Below are positions 5,123 to 5,346 of a stretch of DNA of 5,346 nucleotides, piece after piece (position 1 is the first letter of the stretch; each line of letters begins with the position of its first letter). The stretch spans positions 1 through 5,346 of the forward strand of contig VGOX01000194.1 of assembly GCA_016875755.1 (NCBI GenBank), in the 5' to 3' direction. Below the pieces are notes generated by a model, which worked only from the letters and a program-made list of their open reading frames with translations, had not been told where the DNA came from and searched no databases. This DNA is from Chloroflexota bacterium (GTDB taxonomy: Bacteria > Chloroflexota > Anaerolineae > Anaerolineales > Villigracilaceae). Position numbers and translations under genes: made by a program.

Positions 5123-5346
5123 TCATATGGAAGATGCCCTTGCATTTGCGGGGGCATCTTCCATTGAAGGATAGGTGAGTTTGGGAGCCTTCACATTAAA
5201 AAATGATGTTGTAAGTAGCCGGTCGTAAGTCTTTAGAAAATAAATTCGTATCTTCTCAATAAATCGTGGGAAGAGCAGTAAATAATTGAAAACACCCGGA
5301 CAAAGATAAACGGGTAAACTAACGCCAGCATGTTTGACGATATTGA
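5123..5346 (-). CDS. C-terminal end of an unidentified minus-strand protein (partial, enters from the right)
   Basis: On the minus strand a frame is open from the window edge for 73 codons (5344 down to 5126) and ends in TGA at 5123-5125. It has no start because it begins outside the window. The product reads like real protein: HAGVSLPVYLCPGVFNYLLL, then FPRFIEKIRIYFLKTYDRLL and TTSFFNVKAPKLTYP. The VYLCPGVFNYLLLF…FI part faintly recalls the C-terminal tail of short-chain dehydrogenases (PG.xN…L), but I cannot assign it. Third-position GC is only about 34%, much lower than in the plus-strand genes, so it may be foreign DNA or may not be coding. By rough chance estimate, such a run is uncommon but not impossible at 38% GC. 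The last ~12 codons lie in a perfect hairpin, so the reading end may run through a terminator. Confidence 0.4.
   Translation of the reverse strand, partial: NIVKHAGVSLPVYLCPGVFNYLLLFPRFIEKIRIYFLKTYDRLLTTSFFNVKAPKLTYPSMEDAPANARASSI
5127..5164. terminator. Perfect 13-bp hairpin, probable transcription terminator between convergent units
   Basis: ATGGAAGATGCCC (5127-5139) pairs without mismatch to GGGCATCTTCCAT (5152-5164) across a 12-base loop. It is the strongest hairpin I see in the window and lies where the plus-strand operon and the minus-strand frame converge. There is no clear T-run on the plus side (TGAAGGAT). On the minus side the following sequence is moderately T-rich (ATGATCTTCTTG). 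It could therefore work mainly for the minus-strand gene, or in both directions. Confidence 0.6.

Noticed and set aside
4938..5126. Minus-strand 62-codon frame with an ATG (MIFLNFTSSILCSLEHYANV…)
   Set aside because: No Shine-Dalgarno is evident, its translation is unlike known proteins, and it starts in the hairpin region; it probably reflects AT-rich chance.
5294..5315. Inverted repeat ACCCG/CGGGT as a second terminator
   Set aside because: Only five base pairs with a 12-base loop and no T-run; it lies within the minus-strand frame.
5330..5346. ATG at 5330 opening MFDDI and running off the right edge
   Set aside because: There is no Shine-Dalgarno, only five codons are visible, and it overlaps the more convincing minus-strand frame.

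Overview
The window looks like a chromosomal segment from a Chloroflexota bacterium, probably the Anaerolineae. The main reasons are the style of the large MalT-like LuxR regulator, with its TREDP…LARLRAR motif and an HTH ending in TEAVARARELGLL, and the small HYEIR…GHLDDRW protein next to it. I recall both as common in that group. This placement is by recognition and no search was run. The genes have roughly 55% GC by eye; the last ~420 bases have about 38% by hand count.

Layout, left to right. Positions 1-2265 (+) hold the C-terminal ~754 residues of a STAND-type LuxR/MalT regulator, cut off by the window edge. Positions 2266-2341 form a short gap with a direct repeat and two inverted repeats. 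Positions 2342-2989 (+) are one open frame that carries two apparently separate genes joined without a stop: a small soluble HYEIR-type protein and a four-helix membrane protein that has its own Shine-Dalgarno and ATG at 2579. Positions 3002-3397 (+) encode a four-helix membrane protein resembling DUF6326. Positions 3417-4388 (+) encode a zinc-independent medium-chain NAD(P)H oxidoreductase. All plus-strand genes after the regulator are tightly packed, with gaps of 12 and 19 bases and one ATGA overlap, and so are probably one transcript, perhaps controlled by the upstream regulator.

The most informative part is 4385-4926. It is not listed as an intact gene but is a clear remnant of msrP (yedY), the molybdenum-dependent periplasmic methionine-sulfoxide reductase. 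It has lost its N-terminal Tat region, carries three single-base frameshifts, and has an internal loss of about 85 codons exactly between two sites that both encode V-[I/V]-P-W in intact relatives. A strong Shine-Dalgarno directly after it has no gene to serve, which suggests a lost msrQ-like neighbour.

The right end (4927-5346) is AT-rich. It probably holds a short intergenic region and the C-terminal end of a minus-strand gene (5123-5344) that enters from the right. The last codons of that gene form one arm of a perfect 13-bp hairpin, a likely terminator between convergent units. I found no RNA genes, CRISPR arrays or insertion sequences. I see no convincing new defence or mobile system. 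The best candidates for novelty are the uncharacterised LuxR-linked membrane/oxidoreductase cassette and the two-gene open frame.
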